A stretch of 64,000 nt of DNA from JAIBJN01 sp963699495. Its GTDB lineage: Bacteria > Actinomycetota > Thermoleophilia > Gaiellales > Gaiellaceae. Below are positions 33,637-41,830 of the stretch, in pieces. Numbering within the stretch: position 1 is the stretch's first letter; every line of letters starts with the position of its first letter. The position numbers and the translations under genes are program-made. Below the pieces are notes generated by a model. The model had not been told where the DNA came from, made no database searches, and saw only the letters and a list, made by a program, of their open reading frames with translations. The DNA lies in contig CAVOUB010000003.1 of assembly GCA_963699495.1 (NCBI GenBank), positions 558,001 through 622,000 of the forward strand. Direction: 5' to 3'.

Positions 33637-34089
33637 CTACGTGGCGGCGGTTTTCGCCTGTCGCTCTGCTTCAATCTTCAAGTGCTGAAGGCCCGAGTCG
33701 ATTGCCTTCTGTAACGACTTGGTCATCGAGCGACGGAGCAGCCGGACAAGGAGGCCGTCCCATGACTCGGCCGATCTAACCATCGTCTTCCCGTCCTGCT
33801 GTTCGAGTTGATGGACGTGGATCGCCTTGATGCCGAACGTGGCTCCCGTCCAGACGATGCGGTGAGGGGATTCGACGGTCTGAAACGCCGATCTAATCGT
33901 CCCCGGCCCAGCTTTCCAGCGGAACTCCGTCCCCGGAGCAACGGGGCCCCCGAGCGTCGCGGACTTGACGTCGGGGTTCCAGCTCGGCCAGTTGGCGATC
34001 TCCGTGAGGACGCGCCAAACGATCTCTCGCGACGCCGAAACCTCGATCTCCCCCTGTGCCACGGCCGGAGCGGCGGTGTTGATCTCCAT
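33637..34089 (-). CDS. SRPBCC (polyketide cyclase-like) protein
   Basis: 150 residues. START-like fold: GEIEVSASREIVWRVLTEIANWPSWNPDVKSATL, VAPGTEFRWKAG, ESPHRIVWTGATFGIKAIHVH, and a long C-terminal helix (SMTKSLQKAIDSGLQHLKIEAE). Members bind lipophilic ligands or act as cyclases. ATG at 34089 is chosen because TAGAGT lies 8 nt upstream; an ATG at 34098 also exists. Not part of the ArsR operon (opposite strand). Confidence 0.87.
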   Translation of the reverse strand: MEINTAAPAVAQGEIEVSASREIVWRVLTEIANWPSWNPDVKSATLGGPVAPGTEFRWKAGPGTIRSAFQTVESPHRIVWTGATFGIKAIHVHQLEQQDGKTMVRSAESWDGLLVRLLRRSMTKSLQKAIDSGLQHLKIEAERQAKTAAT

Positions 34090-34097
34090 CACCAACA

Positions 34098-34103
34098 ACT
34101 CTA
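34098..34103 (-). promoter_or_regulatory. Putative -10 (TAGAGT) before SRPBCC gene
   Basis: TAGAGT, 8 nt, then ATG at 34089; leaderless pattern. Confidence 0.5.
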
Positions 34104-34212
34104 CGACGCGGCCAAGTTGACAGAGGCTCCGGATTTGCGGTGGTGACCAGAATCGTCAAGCGAATTTCCGAACACTGGCCCACCCGACGATCCGCGGTAG
34201 ACGGCGAGTGCG

Positions 34213-34593
34213 TCAGCGCGGCCCATACGGCGCATAGCGGTGGTGGAGGAGGATGGAGTTGCCGGCCGGATCACGGAAACCGGCGCCATGGCAGACACCC
34301 GAATCCCACATCTCGTTGACCTGCACGCCGGCCGCCTCGAGGTCCGCCTTCGCCTCGGCGACGTCGGGGACGCGCAAAGCAATCGTTCCAGGCGGCAACG
34401 GCGTGAACTCGTAGTCGTGGGTGTGCGGCGTCATCACCGCGAGCGTCACGTTGCCGATCTCGTACTCGACCCAGTCCTCGGCCGGCGAGTTGGGGTTCCT
34501 CTCGAGGCCCAGCACCTCTCCGTAGAAGTGGTTCGCCTGCTCCATGTCCGTCACCGGGATTCGGATGAAGTCGACTCGCTGCACGTCGATCAC
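34213..34593 (-). CDS. VOC/glyoxalase-family protein
   Basis: 126 residues. VOC fold: DFIRIPVTDMEQANHFYGEVLGLER at the N-terminus, TIALRVPDVAEAKADLEAAGVQV in the middle and FRDPAGNSILLHHRYAPYG at the end, with His residues as possible metal ligands. GTG at 34593 is chosen because AGGAGGT lies 9 nt upstream; the frame is open further but those residues do not fit the family. No operon partner. Confidence 0.87.
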   Translation of the reverse strand: MIDVQRVDFIRIPVTDMEQANHFYGEVLGLERNPNSPAEDWVEYEIGNVTLAVMTPHTHDYEFTPLPPGTIALRVPDVAEAKADLEAAGVQVNEMWDSGVCHGAGFRDPAGNSILLHHRYAPYGPR

Positions 34594-34732
34594 GGGACGC
34601 CTACCTCCTGTGTCGGAAAGGACATGAACTCCACGCGCTCTACCCGCAGAGCCACGGAGGAAGGATAGGAGGTCGGGCGACATTTCCCGGAGCTGGCCCA
34701 GTCGCCTGGTCCGCCAGATTCGGGGCGTGATT

Positions 34733-34738
34733 TAGAGT
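34733..34738 (+). promoter_or_regulatory. Putative -10 (TAGAGT) before dienelactone hydrolase-like gene
   Basis: TAGAGT, 7 nt, then ATG at 34746; leaderless pattern. Confidence 0.5.
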
Positions 34739-34745
34739 GGCGTCC

Positions 34746-35318
34746 ATGGCCGAGATCCTTCTGTTTCACCACGCACAGGGGCAGACCGAGGGTTTCCTGG
34801 CGTTCGCCGACGAGCTCCGGGCTGCCGGGCACACGGTCCACACCCCTGATCTGTACGACGGCAAGACGTTTGCCGATCTCACGGCCGGGGTCGGCTACGC
34901 CGAGCAGGTCGGTTTCGGCGTGATCGCCCAACGAGGCGCGGCCGCGGCGGAAGGTCTGCCGGCCGAGATTGTCTACGCGGGCTTCTCCCTGGGCGTGCTA
35001 CCGGCCCAGATGCTCACCCAGACGCGTCCCGGCGCTCGGGGAGCATTGCTGCTCCACGCCTGCCTGCCGACCTCGGAGTTCGGCTCTCCCTGGCCGGACG
35101 GCGTTCCCGTCCAGATCCACGCGATGGACGCCGACGAGTGGTTCGAGCTGGACCTGGCAGCCGCTCAGGAGCTCGTCGGCGAGGTCGAGAACGCCGAGCT
35201 GTTCCTCTATCCAGGCGACGGTCACTTGTTCGCCGATAGCAGCCTCGGCGACTTCGACCCAGTCGCAGCAGCGCTGCTCAAGGAGCGCGTTCTCGCCTTC
35301 CTGAAGGCCGTCGGATAG
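34746..35318 (+). CDS. Dienelactone hydrolase family protein
   Basis: 190 residues. Small alpha/beta-hydrolase: ILLFHHAQGQTEGFLAFADEL, HTVHTPDLYDG, nucleophile elbow YAGFSLG with Ser81, and the catalytic His in PGDGHLFAD. Classic dienelactone hydrolases use Cys in this elbow; a Ser suggests a general esterase activity. ATG at 34746 is preferred to an in-frame GTG 9 nt earlier because the TAGAGT hexamer sits 7 nt before it and overlaps the GTG. Confidence 0.85.
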   Translation: MAEILLFHHAQGQTEGFLAFADELRAAGHTVHTPDLYDGKTFADLTAGVGYAEQVGFGVIAQRGAAAAEGLPAEIVYAGFSLGVLPAQMLTQTRPGARGALLLHACLPTSEFGSPWPDGVPVQIHAMDADEWFELDLAAAQELVGEVENAELFLYPGDGHLFADSSLGDFDPVAAALLKERVLAFLKAVG

Positions 35319-35419
35319 CGGACGTGCTGCGATCGCCGCCCGAGAACTTTCCGTTCGCTAGGGCGTAGATTCCATAACGGCTAAGCGGCAGCGAGCCCGA
35401 TCGTGTTCGCCACGCCTCG

Positions 35420-35425
35420 TAGAGT
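35420..35425 (+). promoter_or_regulatory. Putative -10 (TAGAGT) before small membrane gene
   Basis: TAGAGT, 7 nt, then GTG at 35433; leaderless pattern. Confidence 0.45.
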
Positions 35426-35432
35426 GCGTCCC

Positions 35433-35578
35433 GTGGCCGCGTTTGATCCCGAAGTCCGCGTGCTTCCCGATCGGTGGGCAGCAAGGTCGCGGTGCTCCTG
35501 GTGTGGACGCCGCTGGGCTTGGGCGCGATCATGTCCGGAGCGGCGCTGCAGCGGCGCAGAACAGCGGTGGGCTCGTGA
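35433..35578 (+). CDS. Probable small membrane protein, 48 aa (frameshift)
   Basis: GTG at 35433, 7 nt after TAGAGT, opens AAFDPEVRVLPDR. Adding one G near 35473 continues it as VGSKVAVLLVWTPLGLGAIMSGAALQRRR and a TGA at 35576. The result is 48 residues with one membrane helix. No homologue is recognised. Evidence is the promoter pattern, codon bias on both sides of the break and the clean restored length. Confidence 0.5.
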
Positions 35579-35623
35579 AGAAATGCCGCGCGCCCAACGC
35601 TCGGCCGTGATGGAGCTCAGGCC

Positions 35624-35896
35624 TCAGTCACTCTTCCGTTCATGCCGGAAGCCGTACCTGGCAACGACCCACGTGGCGAGGAACGCGAACAGCGCCACGA
35701 CGACTGCTGACGGAACAGTCGTCTGGCCAGCGGGACTACTCGACACGATGTCCGGACCGAACACCGCATCGAACAGCACCGAAAGCCAGATGACGATGAT
35801 TGCCAGGCACGCCCACATCTCGGGGACGAGGAGCTGCAACGACCAGCGCGCCTTCTCCTGGACAGCCCCCGAAGGCTCGTGCGACATAGTCGCCAT
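35624..35896 (-). CDS. Small two-helix membrane protein, 90 aa
   Basis: ATG at 35896 with AAAGGAGGTG 4 nt upstream, the best ribosome site in the area. Two hydrophobic helices: WACLAIIVIWLSVLFDAVFG (~28-47) and VPSAVVVALFAFLATWVVARYGF (~60-82), with a charged C-terminus. No known family; function unknown. Starts 165 nt before the divergent reductase gene. Confidence 0.75.
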   Translation of the reverse strand: MATMSHEPSGAVQEKARWSLQLLVPEMWACLAIIVIWLSVLFDAVFGPDIVSSSPAGQTTVPSAVVVALFAFLATWVVARYGFRHERKSD

Positions 35897-36061
35897 CTCA
35901 CACCTCCTTTCGCCATCACGCTCGCATGCTTCGTCGGGCAAGGCATCGGGGGCCGCCCGGATCTGCGATACGTAGGTCCGCGCAGGGCGTCGGCTCGGCG
36001 ACCACGGCGCCCGATCGTGTGGTTGGCGACGCCGGCAGTCCACGACAGAAGGGAGGGCATC

Positions 36062-36619
36062 GTGAGCCTCACGCAGTACTACACGGCGACCACCCTCGAC
36101 GGCTTCATCGCCGACTCCGACAACTCGCTGGACTGGCTGTTCACCCGCAAGCGCGAGGACGACGGGCCGTTGAACTACGGCGAGTTCTTCGCCGGCGTCG
36201 GTGCGATGGCGATGGGGTCGACGACTTACGAGTGGATCCTCGACCACGAGTTCAAAGACAAGGAGCCGGCGGAGTGGAAGTGGCCCTACGACCTCCCGTG
36301 CTGGGTCTTCACGCACCGGCAGCTGCCGGTCGTCGCAGACTCGGGCGTCGAGTTCACGAGCGCGGACGTCGCCACCGTGCACAGGGAGATGGCCGCCGCC
36401 GCCGGGGACAGAAACGTCTGGATCGTCGGCGGAGGAGACCTGGCCGGCCAGTTCGCCGACGCGGGGCTCCTGGACGAGGTCCTGGTGATGATCGCGCCGG
36501 TGACGCTAGGTGCGGGCGCGCCTCTGCTGCCCCGCCGCATCGAGCTGCGCCTGGACGAGCTCGGACGAAACGGCGACTTCGCCTGCGCCAGGTTCTCCGT
36601 CGTGCGCCCACCCGCCTGA
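36062..36619 (+). CDS. Dihydrofolate reductase/RibD-like protein
   Basis: 185 residues. RibD C-terminal/DHFR-like fold: YYTATTLDGFIADSDNSLDWL at the N-terminus, AMAMGSTTYEWILDH, WVFTHRQLP, and NVWIVGGGDLAGQFADAGLLDEVLVMIAPVTLGAG for the NADPH-binding loop and last strands. Probably an NADPH-dependent reductase of unknown substrate, not the essential folate enzyme. GTG at 36062 has GGGAGGG 4-5 nt upstream. A longer upstream frame is not supported. Confidence 0.87.
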   Translation: MSLTQYYTATTLDGFIADSDNSLDWLFTRKREDDGPLNYGEFFAGVGAMAMGSTTYEWILDHEFKDKEPAEWKWPYDLPCWVFTHRQLPVVADSGVEFTSADVATVHREMAAAAGDRNVWIVGGGDLAGQFADAGLLDEVLVMIAPVTLGAGAPLLPRRIELRLDELGRNGDFACARFSVVRPPA

Positions 36620-36718
36620 CTTCGGTCAGGGGCGATTCATCCCCGGCCCGGGCGGGCTCACCGGCCCGGTTCTGAGGGGCGCGCGGAACTCAACGGCTGC
36701 CGCCGCCGGCCCGAGGCC

Positions 36719-37081
36719 GTGACCTGCAGAGGCGCTCTGTACCACGGGGAAGCCGATCAAGAGGACTTCCTTGTCCTCGCCGGCGAGGCGCTCGTGCTCA
36801 TCGAGGGCCAGGAACGGCCCTTGCGACAGTGGGATTTCGTGCACTGCCCGGCCGAGACGAGGCGCATGATCGTCAACGCCGGAGACGGCCCTGCGCAGTC
36901 CTGGCGATCGGCGCGCGCGCATGTCGACGCGGACTGTCACGGGGGCGCGTACACGGTGGACGAGGTCGCCCTTCGCCACGGGGACGTGGAGGAGGAGACG
37001 AGCGACGCGGAGCTCGCGTACGCGCGCTTTCCGAAGACGGAGCCGACGCCGTATCGCGACGGCTGGCTTCCGAGTAGCTAG
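36719..37081 (+). pseudogene. Remnant of a cupin gene, 5' truncated
   Basis: Clearly related to the cupin at 7815-8351: LYHGEADQEDFLVLAGEALVLIEG, LRQWDFVHCPAE, and the tail AELAYARFPKTEPTPYRDGWLP align block by block. About 60 N-terminal residues of the fold are missing, and near 36889-36915 the reading frame leaves and rejoins (GPCAVLAIGAR appears only in another frame). No ribosome site precedes the GTG at 36719. Interpreted as a decayed or misassembled paralogue. Confidence 0.65.
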
Positions 37082-37229
37082 CTGTCCCCGCGCGCGATTC
37101 AGGTCGCTTCCACGGCTCAGCGAGCGCACGTTTGCGGCCGCGCAAGAGACGCGACTTCCCTGCGCGCCGCATCGGTCGTATGCTAGGGGCCGAAAGGGGA
37201 GCGCCAGGATCACCGGGACACGAACGCGT

Positions 37230-40200
37230 GTGAAGATCGGGCTGACCAGACCGGAGAAGCGCCGGGCGGTGGTGCTCGCGGTCGCCGCGGCCGCGCTCGT
37301 GCTGCTTCCCGCTGCGACGGCCTCGCACACGCCGAATCCGACGGCGGTCACGATCGCCGGCTCGCTGCAGTCGGAGCTCGGCTGCCCCGGCGACTGGGAT
37401 GCCGCCTGCGCCGCGACGCATCTCACCTACGACGCGGGCGACGACGTCTGGCAGGGCACGTTCTCGCTGCCCGCCGGGGGCTACGAGTACAAGGCGGCGC
37501 TGAACGACGCGTGGACCGAGAACTACGGCCTCCACGCCCAGCAGGACGGCGCCAACATCCCGCTCGACCTCCCCGCAGGCGCGAGCGTCAAGTTCTACTA
37601 CGACCACAAGAGCCACTGGATCACCGACAACAAGAGCTCCGTGATCGCGGTCGCGCCCGGAAGCTTCCAGTCCGAGCTCGGGTGCCCGGGCGACTGGGAT
37701 CCGGGCTGCCTTCGCTCCTGGCTCCAGGATCCGGACGGCGACGGGATCTACTCGTTCGAGACGTCGGCCCTGCCCCAGGGCTCGTACGAGGCGAAGGTGG
37801 CGATCAACGAGAGCTGGGACGTGAACTACGGCCAGGGCGGCGTCCTGGGCGGGGACAACATCGCGTTCACCGTCCCGGTCGACAACGCCAAGGTCACGTT
37901 CACCTACGACGGGACGACGCACGTCCTCACGATCGTCGCGGAGGTCCCGCCGGGCGCCCCGGACGGCCCGGGCGCGCTCTCGCACTTCGGGCTCGCGCGG
38001 AAGGACTGCCTCGGCACCGCGCGCAACAGGACCTCGAAGGTCTGGTACACGATCGCGAACGGCGTCCTGAGCGACGTCTACTACCCGACGGTCGACAACA
38101 CGAACGTCGAGACGCTCCAGTACGTCGTCACCGACGGCTCCACGTTCACCGACCTGCAGACGCGCGACATGACCTACACGGTCGAGGCGCTGCGCGACGC
38201 CGGCGGCATGGCGTGCACGGTGACGGCGACCGCGAAGAGCGGCAAGTATCGGATCGAGACCGAGTACGTCACCGACCCAGGCCGGAACACGGTGCTGATG
38301 CACGTCAAGTTCAGGCCGACGGTCACCGGCCTGCAGCTCTACGTGCGCTTCGACCCGACGGTGAACGGCAACGGCGGCGGCGGAGCGGGGAACGGCGGCG
38401 CCGACCGGGCGACGATCGACGACTCGACCGGCGATCCCGTGCTCGTCTCCTTCGATCCGGTCACCACGACGAACGCGGCGAATCGCGACTACGCGCAGCC
38501 CGTCTACGCCGCGCTCGACGGCCCGTTCTCGGAGGCCTCGAGCGGCTTCGTCGGCGCTGCGAGCGACGGGCTCGTCCAGCTCGACGCCGCGCACGCGCTG
38601 ACGACGACGTACGACGACGCGATCGGCGGCAACGTCGTCCAGACGGCGAGGGTCGAGCTGAAGGGCGGCGGCGGGAAGGCCGTCCTCGCCCTCGGCTTCG
38701 GCGCCTCCCAGGACGAGGCCGTCGATACGGCCGAGGGCTCGCTCGCAACCGGCTTCGCCAGGGCGCAAGCGGCCTATGTGGACGGCTGGCGGCAGTACGA
38801 CCGCTCGCTGACGAAGCCGCGCACGGAGAGGCTGCGCGGGATCGCGCGCGCAGACCAGAAGCGGCTCGAGGACTCCTACTACCTGAGCGCCAACGTGATC
38901 AAGGCGTCCGAGGACAAGACGTTCCCCGGCGCGATCGTCGCCAGCCTCGCCTCGCCGTGGGGCCAGGCGGTCTCGGCCGGCGACCCGGCCAACACGTACT
39001 TCGGCTCCTACCGCGAGGTGTTCGCGCGCGACCTGTACGAGTCGTGGACGGGCCTCGTCGCCGCCGGCGACCTCGCGACGGCGCGCGCCGCGACCCTCTT
39101 CCTCTTCGAGCGCCAGCAGCTGCCGGACGGCTCGATGCCGCGCAACAGCCTCGTCAACGGCAAGGTCGCCCCGGATTCGTTCGGGACGCAGCTCGACGAG
39201 ACCGCCTACCCGATCCTGATGGCGTACCAGCTCGGGCTCACCGATCCGTCGCTGTACTCGAACCACATCAAGCCGGCCGCGAACTTCGTGGCCGCCCACG
39301 GGCCGTCGTTCGGCGTCGAGCGCTGGGAGGAGCAGAGCGGCTACTCGCCGTCGACGATCGCCGCCGAGATCGCCGGTCTCGTCGCGGGGGCGAAGCTCGC
39401 GCGGGCGAACGGCGACACGGCGTCGGCGGCAGTCTGGCTCGGCGTCGCAGACTCCTGGCAGCGACAGGTGAAGGCCTGGACCGTGACGACGAACGGGCCG
39501 CTCGCGTCCCGGTACTTCATCCGGCTCTCGAAGACGGGCGACCCGAACGCGGCGATCACGTACAACGTCGGCAACGGCGGCCCGACCCTCGACCAGCGCG
39601 AGGTCATCGACGCGGGCTTCCTCGAGCTCGTGCGGCTCGGCGAGCTTCCAGTCGGCGACCCGGACGTCGTCGCGTCGCTGCCGGTCGTCGACGCGACGAT
39701 CAAGTCGACGACCGCGAACGGGCCCGGCTGGCACCGCTACAACGGCGACGGCTACGGCGATCGAGGTAGCGACGGGCGGCCGTGGGCGCCGAGCGGGCAG
39801 GGCACCGGCCATCTCTGGCCGGCGCTCTCGGCCGAGCGCGGCGAGCAGGAGCGCTCCTCCGGCAACGCGGCAGGCGCGGCTTCACTGCTCCTCGGCATGA
39901 GCCGGTTCGCCTCCGGCGTCGGCCTGATTCCCGAGCAGAACTGGGAGCTGCCGGATCTGGCGCCCTCGCCCTACGGCACCGACCCCACGCTCGCGTCGAT
40001 CGGCTTCAAGAACGGCGGTGCCGCCGGCTCGGCGTCGCCGCTCACCTGGTCGGCCGCGTCGTTCGTGCGGCTCGCGGGCGATCTGGCCGCAGGCCGAAAC
40101 GTCGTGCTGCCGGCGGCGACGCACTCACGCTACGTCGCCCACACGCAGGGTCAGACGGCGCTGACCGTGACGAGCCCGGCCGACAACTCGTCGGTCAGCA

Positions 40201-41132
40201 GCTCGCCTGTCACCGTCACCGGGACGACCGCGCCCGGCAACACCGTGTACGTCGCCGCGACCAACACCGACGCGAACTCGGCGACCACGGTTGCCTCGGC
40301 GATCGTGCCCACTGGGTCCTTCAGCATCGACGTCGCGGTGACCGGCGGTACGAACGTCCTCAACGTCGTCGCCGTCAGCCCGAGCGGCGCGACGGCGCAG
40401 GCGAAGCGCACCGTCCTCTTCGACTTCGTGCCGGGAACGCTCATCCTCGACGTGACCGACCCGGACGGCGACGACAACGGCCCCGGCAACTACGCCTACC
40501 CGACGTCGGCGAACTTCCACCCGGGGGCCTTCGACATCCAGCGGTTCCAGGTCTACGACTCCGGCGCCGACGTGATCTTCCGGCTGCAGACCCGCGACCT
40601 GTCGGAGACGTTCGGCAGCCCGCTCGGCGCGCAGCTCGTCGACGTCTACGTGCGCGTGCCGGGCGCGTCCACGACGTCGACCGCCGCCGCGAATTCGCTG
40701 CGCAACTTCACGATCGCGCCGACCTTCGCGTGGAGCCGGCTGATCCAGGTGCAGGGCTTCGGCCAGCGCTACGTCGACGCGAGCGGAAACACGCTCGGGA
40801 CGGCGTCGATCACCGCGAACCCGATCTCCCGCTTCATCACGTTCAGCGTTCCGAAGGCGACGCTCGGCACGCCGGGCCCCGGCTGGGGCTTCACGGTCGT
40901 CCTCACCGGCCAGGACGGCTTCAGCCCGGACCAGGCCCGCGGCTTCGCCCCGACGCCACAGGACTTCCAGTTCGGCGTCTGCGCGAGCGCGAGCGCCGAT
41001 CCGCACTGCACGTTCAGCCCCAGCCTCGTGCCGAAGGCGATCGACGTGATCACCGCCCCGGGCGTCGTGCAGTCGACGGAGCTCGACTACACCCTCGGGC
41101 CGGTCGTGCTCACCGGCGTCGCTCTCCCCTAG
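37230..41132 (+). CDS. Secreted multi-domain GH15 glucoamylase/glucodextranase
   Basis: 1300 residues. Signal peptide (~1-32); two tandem ~100-residue beta modules starting SLQSELGCPGDWDAAC and SFQSELGCPGDWDPGC (~45-240), resembling the starch-linked modules of pullulanases; a glucodextranase N-domain (~250-530); the GH15 (alpha/alpha)6 barrel (~540-960) with general acid region WEEQSGYSPST (Glu700/Glu701) and base GHLWPALSAERGEQE (Glu869); a Big-like domain (ALTVTSPADNSSVSSSP); and a DOMON-like glucodextranase C-terminal domain (~1070-1300). It releases glucose from alpha-glucans outside the cell. GTG at 37230; TATGCT at 37179 may be its -10 box. Confidence 0.9.
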   Translation: MKIGLTRPEKRRAVVLAVAAAALVLLPAATASHTPNPTAVTIAGSLQSELGCPGDWDAACAATHLTYDAGDDVWQGTFSLPAGGYEYKAALNDAWTENYGLHAQQDGANIPLDLPAGASVKFYYDHKSHWITDNKSSVIAVAPGSFQSELGCPGDWDPGCLRSWLQDPDGDGIYSFETSALPQGSYEAKVAINESWDVNYGQGGVLGGDNIAFTVPVDNAKVTFTYDGTTHVLTIVAEVPPGAPDGPGALSHFGLARKDCLGTARNRTSKVWYTIANGVLSDVYYPTVDNTNVETLQYVVTDGSTFTDLQTRDMTYTVEALRDAGGMACTVTATAKSGKYRIETEYVTDPGRNTVLMHVKFRPTVTGLQLYVRFDPTVNGNGGGGAGNGGADRATIDDSTGDPVLVSFDPVTTTNAANRDYAQPVYAALDGPFSEASSGFVGAASDGLVQLDAAHALTTTYDDAIGGNVVQTARVELKGGGGKAVLALGFGASQDEAVDTAEGSLATGFARAQAAYVDGWRQYDRSLTKPRTERLRGIARADQKRLEDSYYLSANVIKASEDKTFPGAIVASLASPWGQAVSAGDPANTYFGSYREVFARDLYESWTGLVAAGDLATARAATLFLFERQQLPDGSMPRNSLVNGKVAPDSFGTQLDETAYPILMAYQLGLTDPSLYSNHIKPAANFVAAHGPSFGVERWEEQSGYSPSTIAAEIAGLVAGAKLARANGDTASAAVWLGVADSWQRQVKAWTVTTNGPLASRYFIRLSKTGDPNAAITYNVGNGGPTLDQREVIDAGFLELVRLGELPVGDPDVVASLPVVDATIKSTTANGPGWHRYNGDGYGDRGSDGRPWAPSGQGTGHLWPALSAERGEQERSSGNAAGAASLLLGMSRFASGVGLIPEQNWELPDLAPSPYGTDPTLASIGFKNGGAAGSASPLTWSAASFVRLAGDLAAGRNVVLPAATHSRYVAHTQGQTALTVTSPADNSSVSSSPVTVTGTTAPGNTVYVAATNTDANSATTVASAIVPTGSFSIDVAVTGGTNVLNVVAVSPSGATAQAKRTVLFDFVPGTLILDVTDPDGDDNGPGNYAYPTSANFHPGAFDIQRFQVYDSGADVIFRLQTRDLSETFGSPLGAQLVDVYVRVPGASTTSTAAANSLRNFTIAPTFAWSRLIQVQGFGQRYVDASGNTLGTASITANPISRFITFSVPKATLGTPGPGWGFTVVLTGQDGFSPDQARGFAPTPQDFQFGVCASASADPHCTFSPSLVPKAIDVITAPGVVQSTELDYTLGPVVLTGVALP

Positions 41133-41191
41133 TCTCGACCGCGATAGCCGGGTCGAGCTCCTCCTCGCGGTGGTCACCCTCGCTCGTGCAG

Positions 41192-41746
41192 CTACTCGAC
41201 TCGCTTGCTCGAGCCTGCGGGCAAGGTCGAAGTTCTCTCGAGAAGGAAGATGCGGATCGGCCGCCAGCGGACCCGCTCGACGTACTTGAGTGACCCCGGG
41301 TAGATGACGCCGGCCGCCGAGGTGATCGCCGCCGCCTCTGCCTCGGTCGCAAGGCGCGCCGTCACGGGCACATGGCGATTCCTGTAGGAGACCTCTGCCT
41401 CCGGGCTCGCCATCAGGTTGTACACCCAGGCCGGCGTGGCCCGTTGGCCGAAGTTGGCACCCCCGACCGCAATCACGCCCTCGAACGGGACGCCGAGCAG
41501 CGGGGTCTGCCGAGCTCGCCCGGTCCGCGCGCCCGTCGTGGTGAGGACGATCACCGGGAGTCCCACGAGCAGCTCCGTGGCGGAACGCGTTCCTCGAGTC
41601 GCGCGCAGGATTGCCTTGTCCAGGTGCCGGAGCGACTTCGACAGAAACCAGGCGCCGGGGCGGGAGCCCGCGAACGCCCGAAGCCAACGCTCGACGGGAT
41701 TCGGTCGGCGATGCTGGTAGCCGAGCTCGGCGGCGAGATCGCGCAT
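41192..41746 (-). CDS. Deazaflavin (F420)-dependent nitroreductase family protein
   Basis: 184 residues. Ddn-type split barrel: VIVLTTTGARTGRARQTPLLGV (F420 phosphate contact), IAVGGANFGQRATPAWVYNLMASPEAEV (the conserved N-x-G...PAW-x-x-NL block) and VPVTARLATEAEA. The N-terminal ~50 residues form an amphipathic extension as in Ddn. It would reduce quinones or other acceptors with F420H2. ATG at 41746, GGGAGAG about 9 nt upstream. Convergent with the GH15 gene. Confidence 0.9.
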   Translation of the reverse strand: MRDLAAELGYQHRRPNPVERWLRAFAGSRPGAWFLSKSLRHLDKAILRATRGTRSATELLVGLPVIVLTTTGARTGRARQTPLLGVPFEGVIAVGGANFGQRATPAWVYNLMASPEAEVSYRNRHVPVTARLATEAEAAAITSAAGVIYPGSLKYVERVRWRPIRIFLLERTSTLPAGSSKRVE

Positions 41747-41830
41747 TTCAGCGGCTCTCCCGATGGTACGTCACAACGCCTTGGCGCTCTCCCCATCCTC
41801 CCAGACCCACGCGCCGGGTGCAGCCTCGGG

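Noticed and set aside
37180..37233. 17-codon upstream frame whose stop overlaps the GH15 start
   Set aside because: Its ATG lies inside the probable -10 box (TATGCT), so it would not be transcribed.
36873..39812. Open frame of 979 codons antisense to the GH15 gene
   Set aside because: Product is Arg/Val/Asp-rich low-information sequence; it is the usual antisense shadow of a high-GC gene with a full GH15 enzyme on the other strand.
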